Origin: Firmicutes bacterium AM31-12AC
GTDB taxonomy: Bacteria > Bacillota > Clostridia > Lachnospirales > Lachnospiraceae
Length of the DNA stretch: 64,000 bases
NCBI GenBank assembly: GCA_003480425.1
Contig: QUJA01000001.1
Coordinates: 124,001-188,000 of the forward strand
Reading direction: 5' to 3'
Below are positions 46,172-55,099 of the stretch, piece after piece (within the stretch, counting starts at the first letter, position 1; each line of letters begins with the position of its first letter). Made by a program: the position numbers and the translations under genes. Below the pieces are notes generated by a model. The model saw only the letters and a list, made by a program, of their open reading frames with translations. It made no database searches and was not told where the DNA came from.

Positions 46172-46960
46172 TTATCTGTTTTTATATTCTAACTGGATGG
46201 TATCTGCGATTAAGGCAATGAATTCAGAATTTGTCGGTTTTCCTTTTCCGTTACTGACAGTATATCCAAATAAACGATCTAATGTATCTAATTTACCTCT
46301 GCTCCACGCAACTTCTATCGCATGTCGAATTGCACGCTCTACACGACTCGAGGTTGTCTGATACTTTTTTGCTACAGTAGGATACAATATTTTTGTAATT
46401 GCATTTAATACTTCCATATCTTCTACCGCCATTATAATAGCGTCTCTCAGGTAGTGATAGCCTTTGATATGTGCCGGAATTCCAATTTCATGCAACATAT
46501 TTGTTACTGTATTGAGTAATGATTCTTCACTGATTGGATTCTTTTCTACTATTTCATTTATATTTTTCTCCGGAATTCTCCACGTTCTGCGCGAATCCTT
46601 GATTCGATTTAATAATGTTTGTTTATTAAACGGCTTCATAATATAATAATCTGCTCCGCGATTGAAAGCATCTTCTGTAATTTTCTCTTTTCCCACTGCT
46701 GTAACGATAATAAAACTTGGCTGTTTACTTACTGCTTTATCTCGATTTACATATTCCATAACAGTAAGTCCATCCATCTTCGGCATAATCAGATCTAAAA
46801 GTACAACATCCGGTTTCTGTTCTTTGATTATCTGACAAATCTCCTCTCCGTTTTTTGCTTTTCCAACAATGTTTAAGTCTTTATCTGAAGAAATTAGCTC
46901 TCCTAGCATATCCAGCATTAATTCATTATCGTCGGCAATGGCCACTTTCAATGCTTCCAT
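46172..46960 (-). CDS. spo0A: Sporulation master response regulator Spo0A
   Basis: Phosphorylation-activated regulator that commits cells to sporulation. 262 residues from the ATG at 46960, which follows GGAGGAGG by 6-7 bases; a 36-residue upstream extension is not family-like. Receiver domain: Asp10, Asp11 and the phosphorylated Asp56 in VVLLDLIMP, with conserved Thr and Lys later. The effector domain ends with [15 protein letters not shown] (DNA-recognition helix) and the C-terminal [14 protein letters not shown], as in all Spo0A. It is downstream of spoIVB in the standard order, with its own promoter and a 0A box. Confidence 0.98.
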   Translation of the reverse strand: MEALKVAIADDNELMLDMLGELISSDKDLNIVGKAKNGEEICQIIKEQKPDVVLLDLIMPKMDGLTVMEYVNRDKAVSKQPSFIIVTAVGKEKITEDAFNRGADYYIMKPFNKQTLLNRIKDSRRTWRIPEKNINEIVEKNPISEESLLNTVTNMLHEIGIPAHIKGYHYLRDAIIMAVEDMEVLNAITKILYPTVAKKYQTTSSRVERAIRHAIEVAWSRGKLDTLDRLFGYTVSNGKGKPTNSEFIALIADTIQLEYKNR

Positions 46961-47020
46961 ATAGTGTCCTCCTCCACCCCTTCTACTCTCATCGTCCCGC
47001 TTTTCCTTTACCATTTCACT

Positions 47021-47049
47021 ATTATATAAGCCTTGTCGATGAGAATCAA
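47021..47049 (-). promoter_or_regulatory. Promoter for spo0A
   Basis: TTGATT (47044-47049), 17 bases and a perfect TATAAT (47021-47026) on the minus strand lie about 60 bases before the spo0A start, in the gap after spoIVB. A one-mismatch 0A-like site (TGTCGAT, plus strand, 47034-47040) sits inside the spacer. Confidence 0.7.
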
Positions 47050-47068
47050 GAGCTTTCATGCGTCTCAA

Positions 47069-47075
47069 TTCGACA
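47069..47075 (-). promoter_or_regulatory. Perfect Spo0A box upstream of spo0A
   Basis: TGTCGAA, the exact 0A-box consensus, is on the minus strand 20 bases upstream of the spo0A -35 box and only 11 bases past the spoIVB stop codon. It supports positive autoregulation, as known for spo0A in other spore-formers. Confidence 0.65.
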
Positions 47076-47086
47076 AAAGACAGCAG

Positions 47087-48163
47087 TTACATGTTGCATT
47101 TTTCGGCTTCTTTCAACATTGTTTCTGCAAATATTCCATATCCCTTTGTAGAATTATTAACAAATACATGTGTAACTGCACCGACTAATTTTCCGTCTTG
47201 AAGTATTGGCGAACCACTCATTCCCTGCACAATTCCACCTGTTTTTTCTAACAATTCAGAATCTGTAACTTGTAATGTAATTCCTTTATTTATTTCATTC
47301 GGTGTCTTATCAATCTCCAAAATTTCGACATCATATTCTTTCACTTCTCCGTCTAAAAAGCAACGAATTGTTGCTTTTCCTTTTCTAATTTCTTCTTTTT
47401 TTGCAATCTGTACAGCATATTGTTCTTCAAATAATGTATTTAAGTCATCTAATATTCCATATATTCCAACCTCTGTATTCTTTTTAATCGACCCTAATTG
47501 ATTATTGCGATTATATACAATAAGTCCCTCCATGCTCCCCGGAGTTCCCTCGGACCCTTTCACAACTGAACGTATACTTGTTCTGTATATTCTTCCATTT
47601 GCTATTTTCATCAATACACTTGTATCCATATCATGGATTCCATGACCGAGTGCTCCGAATTCACTGTTTTTTGTCAAAAATGTAATTGTTCCTAAACCTT
47701 GTACATTATCTCTTACCCAGATTCCCAGTTTATATTTCTTTGCCGCAGACTCTACTGCTTTCATTTTTACATTTAAATTCTTTTGTTCTCTATATATTGA
47801 CAGTTCTACCTCCTGATCATTCAGTTTTTCAACTTGTTCCATCAATTGCTTTTTATCATGAATTTCCACTCCATTTATTCCGATAATATAGTCTCCCGAC
47901 TTCACTTGTTTTTTAGCCGGATTATACTCTTTTCCGTCAACGCCTTTTATTTTTTGTGTATTTAAGACCAATACCCCATCCGTTTCCATGTAAATTCCAA
48001 TTGGCATCCCTCCTACTAAAACCACATCTTCATCCAGTTGCTCTGTTGTCACCTCTTTTTGCGTTGCTGCCCAAGATACATTCCAGCCCATCTTTCCAAA
48101 CATCGCCATCGTAATGATAAGAATAACTACGCAAAGGATTTTTTTCTTTCTGTCTTGTTTCAT
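47087..48163 (-). CDS. spoIVB: Stage IV sporulation serine protease SpoIVB
   Basis: Forespore-secreted PDZ protease that triggers pro-sigma-K processing. 358 residues: an N-terminal signal anchor (~9-28), a PDZ domain (about 88-150, SGDYIIGINGVEI) and an S55 peptidase domain. The catalytic triad is visible: His in FGALGHGIHD, Asp in QVTDSEL and Ser in VQGMSGSPI, with Asp and Ser 15 residues apart as in the Bacillus enzyme. Its place between recN and spo0A is the conserved Firmicute arrangement. Confidence 0.97.
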   Translation of the reverse strand: MKQDRKKKILCVVILIITMAMFGKMGWNVSWAATQKEVTTEQLDEDVVLVGGMPIGIYMETDGVLVLNTQKIKGVDGKEYNPAKKQVKSGDYIIGINGVEIHDKKQLMEQVEKLNDQEVELSIYREQKNLNVKMKAVESAAKKYKLGIWVRDNVQGLGTITFLTKNSEFGALGHGIHDMDTSVLMKIANGRIYRTSIRSVVKGSEGTPGSMEGLIVYNRNNQLGSIKKNTEVGIYGILDDLNTLFEEQYAVQIAKKEEIRKGKATIRCFLDGEVKEYDVEILEIDKTPNEINKGITLQVTDSELLEKTGGIVQGMSGSPILQDGKLVGAVTHVFVNNSTKGYGIFAETMLKEAEKCNM

Positions 48164-48216
48164 CTCACATACCTTCTTTCGTTACTTTTTTAATAATGGA
48201 ACTTTTTCTACTAACA

Positions 48217-48265
48217 GAAAAAACGAACATCCACAGGAAACTTATTTCCCTGGTGTTCGTTTTTA
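48217..48265 (-). terminator. Terminator of recN, upstream of spoIVB
   Basis: On the minus strand AAAACGAACACCAGGGAAA pairs with TTTCCTGTGGATGTTCGTTTT (48217-48265), followed by TTTTTT. It isolates spoIVB from the upstream recN-argR operon, so spoIVB should have its own promoter. Confidence 0.88.
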
Positions 48266-48297
48266 GTATGTGAAAGAAACACAATTTCACACTGGTA

Positions 48298-49974
48298 TTA
48301 TATTTCACTCATTGCCAATTCTTTCATCTCTTTCGCACTCTCAAGAATACTTGCTGTCATCTTATCGCCTCCAAGTAATCTCGCGAGTTCATGAATTGAA
48401 TTTTCTTTTGATAATGGTATAATTTCTGTTTTTGTTACGTTTTCTTTTGCCTGCTTTTGAATCAAATAATGGGCATCTGCTTTTGATGCGATTTGTGCCA
48501 GATGCGTAATACATAAAACTTGTCTGGACTTTCCGATAAATCGCATCTTTTCTGCAACTTTTCCTGCCGTAATACCACTGATTCCCGTATCAATCTCATC
48601 AAATATTAACGTTGGTGTATCTTCCTGCCCGGCAAGAATTGTTTTAATTACAAGCATAATTCTGGACAGCTCACCACCGGATGCTGCCATTCCCATTGGT
48701 TTTAAGGCTTCACCTGGATTGGTTGACATATAAAATTCAGCATCATCCATTCCACCCAGTCCATATCGATCATGTTTTGTAAAACGCATTTCAAATTGCA
48801 CATCCAGAAAATTCAAATCTTTCAATCCTTTTTTTATTTCCTCAACAAATGGAATTGCTGCTTTTTCACGCTCCATTGTCAATGCATTTGCCTGCTTCAC
48901 ATATTCTTCTTCTGCACTTTGCAATTTTTCTTTTAACTCATTCATGCATGCTTCATAATCTTCCAGTTCGTTTAGTCTCTGTTTTTTTTCTTCACAATAT
49001 TCCAAAACTTCACTGACAGAATTACCAAATTTTGTTTTTAAACGATTAATGATATTCAAACGATTCTCTGTCTCATAAAAATCTTCTTCCGAAAATTCAA
49101 AGCTTTTTGCGTAGTCTGATAATTCTCTGTTAAAATCATTTAATAAGCTATCAATTTCTGACAGCTGGTCGTATAGAGACATTCCTTGTTCATCCACTGA
49201 TGAGACATCCTGAAGTGCTCGGATTGCCCTGCTTAAATAATCACTTGCATTACCAGAAGAATCTTCACTGGTATATTGATAAGCCTCGCTGATTGCTTCT
49301 GTGATTTTCTTACCTGCTGCCATTCTCTGATAAAGCTGTTCCAAATCTTCATCTTCGCCATCCTGAAGATTTGCCTCTTCTATTTCATGTATTTCAAATT
49401 CTGCCAGCGATATTTCCTTTTGCCGTTCTCTCTCATCCATACTGAAATTATCCAGCTTCTTCTGATAATCCATGTAAGCATGATAAGCCTTTGCAACTTT
49501 TTCTTTCAACGGCTCAATTTTATCTTTCGCATATAAATCCAGAAAAACCAGATGATTTCTCTTATGAAGAAGTGACTGATGCACATGCTGCTCATGAATG
49601 TCAATCAGCATACATGCCACTTCACGAAGCGTCGTCATATTTACGGTTTCTCCGTTAATCTTACTGACACTTCTTCCTTCCATCAGCTTTCGGTTCAATA
49701 CAATCCGCCCATCTTCCGGATAAATATCCATTGCCTCGAGCTGTTTTTCTAACTTTTCATTTTCAATTGTAAATGTCAATTCTACCAGTCCGAATTTAGC
49801 TCCTGTACGAAGCATATCCGCACTGTATTTACCACCTAATGCCAGATTCACAGAACCTAATAAAATTGATTTTCCAGCTCCGGTTTCTCCTGTCAGAATA
49901 TTTAATCCAGGCTGAAAATCAACCTCAACTTCATCAATCAACGCCAGATTTTTTACATGCAGATTTTCTAACAT
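48298..49974 (-). CDS. recN: DNA repair protein RecN
   Basis: SMC-like ATPase acting in double-strand-break repair. 558 residues. Walker A is LTGETGAGKSILLG near 28-41; a long coiled-coil region occupies about 150-380; the C-terminal half has the ABC signature ASGGELSRIML near 432-442 and Walker B in TLIFDEIDTGISG near 457-469, the RecN fingerprint. It follows argR by 11 bases, as is usual in Firmicutes. Confidence 0.97.
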   Translation of the reverse strand: MLENLHVKNLALIDEVEVDFQPGLNILTGETGAGKSILLGSVNLALGGKYSADMLRTGAKFGLVELTFTIENEKLEKQLEAMDIYPEDGRIVLNRKLMEGRSVSKINGETVNMTTLREVACMLIDIHEQHVHQSLLHKRNHLVFLDLYAKDKIEPLKEKVAKAYHAYMDYQKKLDNFSMDERERQKEISLAEFEIHEIEEANLQDGEDEDLEQLYQRMAAGKKITEAISEAYQYTSEDSSGNASDYLSRAIRALQDVSSVDEQGMSLYDQLSEIDSLLNDFNRELSDYAKSFEFSEEDFYETENRLNIINRLKTKFGNSVSEVLEYCEEKKQRLNELEDYEACMNELKEKLQSAEEEYVKQANALTMEREKAAIPFVEEIKKGLKDLNFLDVQFEMRFTKHDRYGLGGMDDAEFYMSTNPGEALKPMGMAASGGELSRIMLVIKTILAGQEDTPTLIFDEIDTGISGITAGKVAEKMRFIGKSRQVLCITHLAQIASKADAHYLIQKQAKENVTKTEIIPLSKENSIHELARLLGGDKMTASILESAKEMKELAMSEI

Positions 49975-49985
49975 AATTTCTTTTA

Positions 49986-50441
49986 TTATCCTCTTGTTGC
50001 AATTTTTCTAATCTTATCCATCACACAGGTTGTGTCTTCTACTGTTCGGATTGCACACATAATCGTATCATCTCCGGCAATACATCCGACCACTTCTTTC
50101 CACTGCATAGCATCTATAGCAGCCGCAACTGCCATAGCCATTCCTGATACAGTTTTTATCACAAGTATATTTTGTGCCATGTCCATGGATACATACCCAT
50201 CTCGTAATACCCTCATATATTTTTCCGTCATACCGCCATCTTCCGGCTTAATAATAACGTATTTCTGTTTTCCTCCATCTACTGACATTTTCGTCAGCTT
50301 TAGATCACGAATATCTCTGGAAACTGTAGCCTGAGTCACTTTAAATCCGGACTGATTCAAACGATCTGCCAATTCTTCCTGGGTTTCAATATCATACTGA
50401 TTGATCAATTCAATTATTTTTGCATGACGACTAACCTTCAT
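49986..50441 (-). CDS. argR: Arginine repressor ArgR/AhrC
   Basis: Arginine-sensing transcription factor, 151 residues. The N-terminal winged helix contains ETQEELADRLNQSGFKVTQATVSRDIRDL near 17-45; the C-terminal hexamerisation and arginine-binding domain has GCIAGDDTIMCAIRT near 118-132, with the GDDT pair that contacts arginine. No arginine biosynthesis genes are in this window, so its targets lie elsewhere. It sits between nadK and recN, the typical position. Confidence 0.96.
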   Translation of the reverse strand: MKVSRHAKIIELINQYDIETQEELADRLNQSGFKVTQATVSRDIRDLKLTKMSVDGGKQKYVIIKPEDGGMTEKYMRVLRDGYVSMDMAQNILVIKTVSGMAMAVAAAIDAMQWKEVVGCIAGDDTIMCAIRTVEDTTCVMDKIRKIATRG

Positions 50442-50445
50442 TTTC

Positions 50446-51279
50446 CTAATTTCCTTTCATTTTTTCTCGCATAGTTATCATGAAACTTTCTTTATTCAAT
50501 TTAATCAGCTTTGTAGTATCTTCAGCTTTTTGAATCACAACACGGTCTCCTGTACGAACAGCAATCTCTTCCGCCCCATCAAATGTAACTAACGCATGCT
50601 CTTGTCTTCCATATCTACCTTCACAGACTTTTACTTCTATTGTATCCTCTGCCGAAAGTACGACGCTACTTGCATTAAGTGCATGCGAACAAATCGGAGT
50701 AATTACAAACATACTTGCCGTTGGCTCAACAATCGGTCCTCCCGCAGACAGATTATATCCTGTTGTTCCTGTCGGTGTCGATATGATTACTCCATCCGCA
50801 CGATAACTATTTAAAAGTGCTCCGTTCACATAAATATCCAGATGTACCACACGAAGCTCTCCCGAACGCGTCACTACAATATCATTCACTGCAACGTGCG
50901 ATTTTCCTCCATTAACACTTCCTCGCAACATCATACGATCTTCCACTTCTGGCTCTTTTGCAAACAACTTGTCCAGAGCTGTACGATAATCATGCAATTC
51001 TACCTCTGCCAGATACCCCAGCGTTCCCATGTTTACACCAAGTAATGGAATATGATATCCTTCTAATTCTCTTGCAGCACGAATTAAAGTCCCATCTCCT
51101 CCAAGAACTATTGCACATTGTATATCTTTTGGCACTGTTCCCGGAATCAAATAACCCTCTTCGTCTTTTTGAGCGATTACACAAGTTTTTCCATTTTTTT
51201 CAATGTATTCTTTAATTTTATTTGTTATTCGATAGTCTGTATCTTTTAATTGATTTGTAATCACATAAAATCTATCCAT
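50446..51279 (-). CDS. nadK: NAD kinase
   Basis: Makes NADP from NAD and ATP. 277 residues from the ATG at 51279, which has GAGG about 8 bases upstream; the longer frame overlaps tlyA and is not family-like. The catalytic GGDGT motif is in VLGGDGTLIRAAREL near 60-74; the NE/D region HVAVNDIVVTR near 127-137 and STPTGTTGYNLSAGGPIV near 163-180 are classic. Lying between tlyA and argR, it is an insertion relative to the Bacillus order but common in Clostridia. Confidence 0.96.
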   Translation of the reverse strand: MDRFYVITNQLKDTDYRITNKIKEYIEKNGKTCVIAQKDEEGYLIPGTVPKDIQCAIVLGGDGTLIRAARELEGYHIPLLGVNMGTLGYLAEVELHDYRTALDKLFAKEPEVEDRMMLRGSVNGGKSHVAVNDIVVTRSGELRVVHLDIYVNGALLNSYRADGVIISTPTGTTGYNLSAGGPIVEPTASMFVITPICSHALNASSVVLSAEDTIEVKVCEGRYGRQEHALVTFDGAEEIAVRTGDRVVIQKAEDTTKLIKLNKESFMITMREKMKGN

Positions 51280-51289
51280 GTTCTTATCC

Positions 51290-52096
51290 TCAACGTGCCA
51301 GCTCCTCGAACGCATGATCCACGACACTAGATAAATCTACTGAAATTTCCGGCAGCTGTCCATCTGGACATTTTTTCAAATGAATCAAATATTCGATGTT
51401 TCCCTCTGGTCCTTTAATAGGCGAAAAATCAATATTTAATATTTCAAATCCTATCGAGTGTGCATACTGTGCAACTTTTTCAATCACTTCGTGGTGTGTG
51501 CTTCGCTCTCTGACTACCCCTTTCTTTCCAACTTTTTCTCTTCCTGCTTCAAACTGAGGTTTAATCAAAGCCACAATCTCACCCTCCGGTGTTAAATAAT
51601 TGCGAATCGGCTCCAATACTTTTGTCAATGATATGAATGATACATCAATGGATGAAAAATCAATCGGTTCTCCTATATCTTCCGGAGTAACATAACGGAT
51701 ATTTGTTTTTTCCATACATACAACCCGTTCATCCTGACGAAGTTTCCAATCCAACTGACCTCTTCCCACATCAATTGCAAATACTTTCACTGCCCCGTTT
51801 TGCAGCATACAATCTGTAAAACCTCCTGTTGAAGAACCAACATCTGTACATACCTTACCTTCTACCGTAACATCAAAAACTTTCATTGCTTTTTCCAGTT
51901 TTAATCCACCACGACTTACATACGGAAGTGTATGCCCCTTAATCTCAATCTGTACTTCTTCCGGAAATGTCGTACCAGCTTTATCTTCTCGCTGTCCCTC
52001 GACAAAAACATTACCGGACATAATAATCGCTTTTGCCTTCTCGCGAGATTCTGCAAGATTCCGTTTTACTAATAATACGTCTAATCGTTCCTTCAT
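51290..52096 (-). CDS. tlyA: TlyA family rRNA methyltransferase / haemolysin-like
   Basis: 268 residues: an S4 RNA-binding domain (KERLDVLLVKRNLAESREKAK near 2-22) and an RrmJ/FtsJ-like SAM-dependent methyltransferase domain with DVGSSTGGFTDCML near 85-98 and FISLTKVLEPI near 152-162. Homologues methylate 16S and 23S rRNA 2'-O positions; the haemolysin name is historical. I place the start at 52096 because AAGGA is 9 bases upstream; a start nine bases earlier would crowd the ribosome site. Two bases separate it from the dxs stop. Confidence 0.93.
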   Translation of the reverse strand: MKERLDVLLVKRNLAESREKAKAIIMSGNVFVEGQREDKAGTTFPEEVQIEIKGHTLPYVSRGGLKLEKAMKVFDVTVEGKVCTDVGSSTGGFTDCMLQNGAVKVFAIDVGRGQLDWKLRQDERVVCMEKTNIRYVTPEDIGEPIDFSSIDVSFISLTKVLEPIRNYLTPEGEIVALIKPQFEAGREKVGKKGVVRERSTHHEVIEKVAQYAHSIGFEILNIDFSPIKGPEGNIEYLIHLKKCPDGQLPEISVDLSSVVDHAFEELAR

Positions 52097-52097
52097 G

Positions 52098-53972
52098 TTA
52101 TTCATTCCTTGCTATATTATAATCTGTAATAATTTTTTCAACTATGTTTGTTTTCTCCAGACCAACTTCTTTTCGCAGTACATCTACATTGCCATGCTCT
52201 ACATAATCATCCGGAATTCCAAAACTGTGTACATAAACATCTAATCTTTCACGCTCCACACAATCCAATACCTGCTGACCAAATCCACCGGACAGGACAT
52301 TTTCTTCAATTGTCACATATATACGATGGTTTGCAGCCAATTGTACGAGCATCTCTTTGTCTAATGGTTTTACAAATCTCGCATTGACCAACGTACAAGA
52401 ATATCCTCTGTTTTTCAATTCTTCTCTGACATCTTTGGCCAGCTTTGCCATATGTCCAACAAAAATAATTGCAATCTCGGATTCCTGATACAACATCTCA
52501 CTTTTACCATATTCAATCGGCGCCCGGAATTCTTTAAAGCCTTCGTATGCTGCTCCTCTTGGATATCGAAGTGCAATCGGATATTGAAAATCAATTGCAT
52601 AGCGAACCATATCAGCCATCTCCCAGCGATTTTTCGGAGACATGATCGTCATATTTGGAATCGTTGTTAAAAATGACAAGTCAAAAAGTCCCTGATGCGT
52701 TTCTCCGTCACTTCCAACCAGACCGGCACGATCTACGGCAAGCACAACCGGAAGATTCTGGAGACAGACATCATGAATTGCCTGATCATAGGCACGCTGT
52801 AAAAATGAAGAATACAATGCTACGACAGGCTTCATGCCACCAGCCGCCAGTCCTGCTGCAAATGTCAGTGCATGCTCCTCTGCTATTCCCACATCAAAGA
52901 ATCTGTCCGGAAAATGTTTTGCAAATCGGTTTAACCCTGTTCCATCTGCCATTGCAGCTGTAATCGTTACGACCTTTTCATCTTTCTTTCCAACATCTGT
53001 TATTACTTTTGAAAATACATCTGTATAAGAATCCTTTTCGGATGTCTGCTTTGCTTCCCCTGTTTCAATAACAAATGGCGGAGTTCCATGAAAGCGGGAT
53101 GGATTTTTCTCTGCCGGTAAATAACCTTTACCCTTTTTTGTAAGAACATGTACAAGCACAGCATGATTCAATCGTTTTGCTTCACTAAATACTTTATAAA
53201 GTTTTCTTATATCATGTCCGTCTACCGGTCCCAGATACGTAATCCCCATATCTTCAAAAAACATTCCCGGCACAAGAAACTGTTTCAATCCACTCTTTGT
53301 CTTTTTAATCTGTGAAACCAGTTTTTCTCCCTTAACAGGAATCTTTTTCAACGTATCTTCCACGCCACGCTTCAACTCTGTATAAGCAGTTGCTGTGCGA
53401 AGCCCACTCAAATAATTTGATACGCCTCCCACATTCGGTGAAATGGACATATTATTATCATTTAAAACAATAATAAAATTGCTTTTTACATGTGCAGCAT
53501 TGTTCAAGGCTTCATATGCCATTCCTCCGGTCAATGATCCGTCTCCAATAACAGACACAACATGATAATCCTGTTTCTGAATGTCTCTGGCTGCCACATA
53601 TCCAAGTCCGGCTGAGATAGATGTTGAACTATGCCCAGTATCAAACGCATCACAATCACTTTCTTTGCGCTTTGGGAATCCGCTCATTCCGCCATATTTT
53701 CTCAGATCATCAAATCCAGCTTTACGTCCTGTCAGTAATTTATGCGTATATGCCTGATGCCCTACATCCCAGATTAATTTATCTTCCGGGAAATCAAGTG
53801 CAAGATGCAGTGCTATCGTAAGCTCTACTACACCTAGATTTGAGGCCAAATGCCCTCCGGTGCAGCTTATTTTTTCAATCAAGAAGCTTCTGATCTCCTT
53901 AGCTAATACTTCCAATTCCTCTGGCTCTAAGTTTTTAATGTCATTTGCTTTTTGAATCTTTTCTAAAACCAT
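52098..53972 (-). CDS. dxs: 1-deoxy-D-xylulose-5-phosphate synthase
   Basis: Thiamine diphosphate enzyme of the first MEP-pathway step, condensing pyruvate and glyceraldehyde 3-phosphate. 624 residues. N-terminal HLASNLGVVELTIALH near 40-55 and DVGHQAYTHKLLTGR near 68-82; ThDP motif GDGSLTGGMAYEALNNA near 144-160; catalytic GIAEEHALTFAAGLA near 366-380 and DRAGLVGSDGETHQG near 420-434. It shares the operon with ispA, and ispH is in the same window. Confidence 0.98.
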   Translation of the reverse strand: MVLEKIQKANDIKNLEPEELEVLAKEIRSFLIEKISCTGGHLASNLGVVELTIALHLALDFPEDKLIWDVGHQAYTHKLLTGRKAGFDDLRKYGGMSGFPKRKESDCDAFDTGHSSTSISAGLGYVAARDIQKQDYHVVSVIGDGSLTGGMAYEALNNAAHVKSNFIIVLNDNNMSISPNVGGVSNYLSGLRTATAYTELKRGVEDTLKKIPVKGEKLVSQIKKTKSGLKQFLVPGMFFEDMGITYLGPVDGHDIRKLYKVFSEAKRLNHAVLVHVLTKKGKGYLPAEKNPSRFHGTPPFVIETGEAKQTSEKDSYTDVFSKVITDVGKKDEKVVTITAAMADGTGLNRFAKHFPDRFFDVGIAEEHALTFAAGLAAGGMKPVVALYSSFLQRAYDQAIHDVCLQNLPVVLAVDRAGLVGSDGETHQGLFDLSFLTTIPNMTIMSPKNRWEMADMVRYAIDFQYPIALRYPRGAAYEGFKEFRAPIEYGKSEMLYQESEIAIIFVGHMAKLAKDVREELKNRGYSCTLVNARFVKPLDKEMLVQLAANHRIYVTIEENVLSGGFGQQVLDCVERERLDVYVHSFGIPDDYVEHGNVDVLRKEVGLEKTNIVEKIITDYNIARNE

Positions 53973-53985
53973 AAGGAACTCCTCC

Positions 53986-54876
53986 TTATTTCTTCCTGTA
54001 TATTAATGACTCGAGCAACATCTCCAAGTATTCGTCTGTACTCTCAAGTCTTTTCAATTCCTTAACTGCTTCCTCGGAAAGTTGTTTTACCTCTGCTTTT
54101 GCAGCTTCAATTCCTTTCCAGGTTACATACGTTGTCTTTTCATTTTTCTCATCGCTGTGGATTGGTTTTCCTAACACCTCTGCCGTACTTGTCACGTCTA
54201 AAATGTCATCCTGGATTTGAAATGCCAGCCCGACTTTTTGTGCTATTGTCTCCACGCTCTTAATTTCATCTTTAGATGCACCTGCAAGAATTGCTCCGAT
54301 CATCATTGAGCTTTCAATCAATGCACCTGTTTTCAAGCGGTATATAAAATCCAGCGTATCTCCTGAAATGCTCTGACCAGTACACTTTACATCTACAACC
54401 TGACCACCTATCATCCCATAAATTCCAGCTTTTTTAGCCAACACTTGAAGTGCTTGCCCTATATTTTCCGCATCTACACCTTCTATAGAAAATGCTGAAA
54501 CTGCTGTCTCAAATGCATAATTCAAAAGCGCATCTCCGGCAAGGATTCCCATATCTTCTCCATAAACAACATGTGTTGTCTTACGTCCTCTGCGATATTC
54601 ATCATTGTCCATTGCCGGCAGATCATCATGTACAAGAGAATATGTATGAATCATCTCCATAGCTGCCATAAACGGATAGATTGCTTCTGATGTTCCTGAA
54701 AACATACGGTATGTCTCCCACATCAGCATTGGACGTAACCGCTTGCCTCCTGCCATCAAACTATATTCCATGGCCTCCATAATGATTTTTTGTTTTCCTT
54801 CTTGTTTTGGAAGATAACGCATTAGAATTGCTTCGATCTGCTCTATTCTTTTCTTTTGTTCTTCTTTAAAATTCAT
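53986..54876 (-). CDS. ispA: Polyprenyl (farnesyl/geranylgeranyl) diphosphate synthase
   Basis: Head-to-tail prenyltransferase, 296 residues. The first Asp-rich motif DDLPAMDND (near 85-93) and second DDILD (near 226-230) bind Mg and diphosphate; the GKRLRPML region is near 45-52. The start at 54876 was taken because AAGGAG lies 7-8 bases ahead; the longer frame runs into xseB. The xseB stop overlaps its 5' end by 11 bases. The product chain length cannot be told from sequence here. Confidence 0.94.
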   Translation of the reverse strand: MNFKEEQKKRIEQIEAILMRYLPKQEGKQKIIMEAMEYSLMAGGKRLRPMLMWETYRMFSGTSEAIYPFMAAMEMIHTYSLVHDDLPAMDNDEYRRGRKTTHVVYGEDMGILAGDALLNYAFETAVSAFSIEGVDAENIGQALQVLAKKAGIYGMIGGQVVDVKCTGQSISGDTLDFIYRLKTGALIESSMMIGAILAGASKDEIKSVETIAQKVGLAFQIQDDILDVTSTAEVLGKPIHSDEKNEKTTYVTWKGIEAAKAEVKQLSEEAVKELKRLESTDEYLEMLLESLIYRKK

Positions 54877-55099
54877 ACGTCTCTCCTTCCTCATCTAAAA
54901 CAAGTACTTTCTTTTCTACAGAATCAATTGTCTCGTTACATCTCTTTAAAAGCTGCATTCCCTCGTTGTAATACTGAAAGGATTCTTCCAAAGAGCTTTC
55001 CGGATTTTCCAGATTCTTAACTACTTCCTCTAATTTTGAAAATAACTCTTCCAGAGGAATCTGTGTCTCTTTCTGTTCACTCTTTTTCTCTTCTAACAT
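54866..55099 (-). CDS. xseB: Exodeoxyribonuclease VII small subunit
   Basis: Coiled-coil accessory subunit of ExoVII, 77 residues. The signature is LEELFSKLEEVVKNLENPESSLEESFQYYNEGMQLLKRC (near 17-55), a long amphipathic helix. Start at 55099 or 55102 (two ATGs after AAGGAGG); the second is used for spacing. It overlaps xseA by 23 bases and ispA by 11, so all three are coupled. Confidence 0.94.
   Translation of the reverse strand: MLEEKKSEQKETQIPLEELFSKLEEVVKNLENPESSLEESFQYYNEGMQLLKRCNETIDSVEKKVLVLDEEGETYEF

Noticed and set aside
46961..47068. 36-residue N-terminal extension of Spo0A
   Set aside because: Not similar to the family, and the strong GGAGGAGG site points to the ATG at 46960; the upstream part spans the -10 box region.
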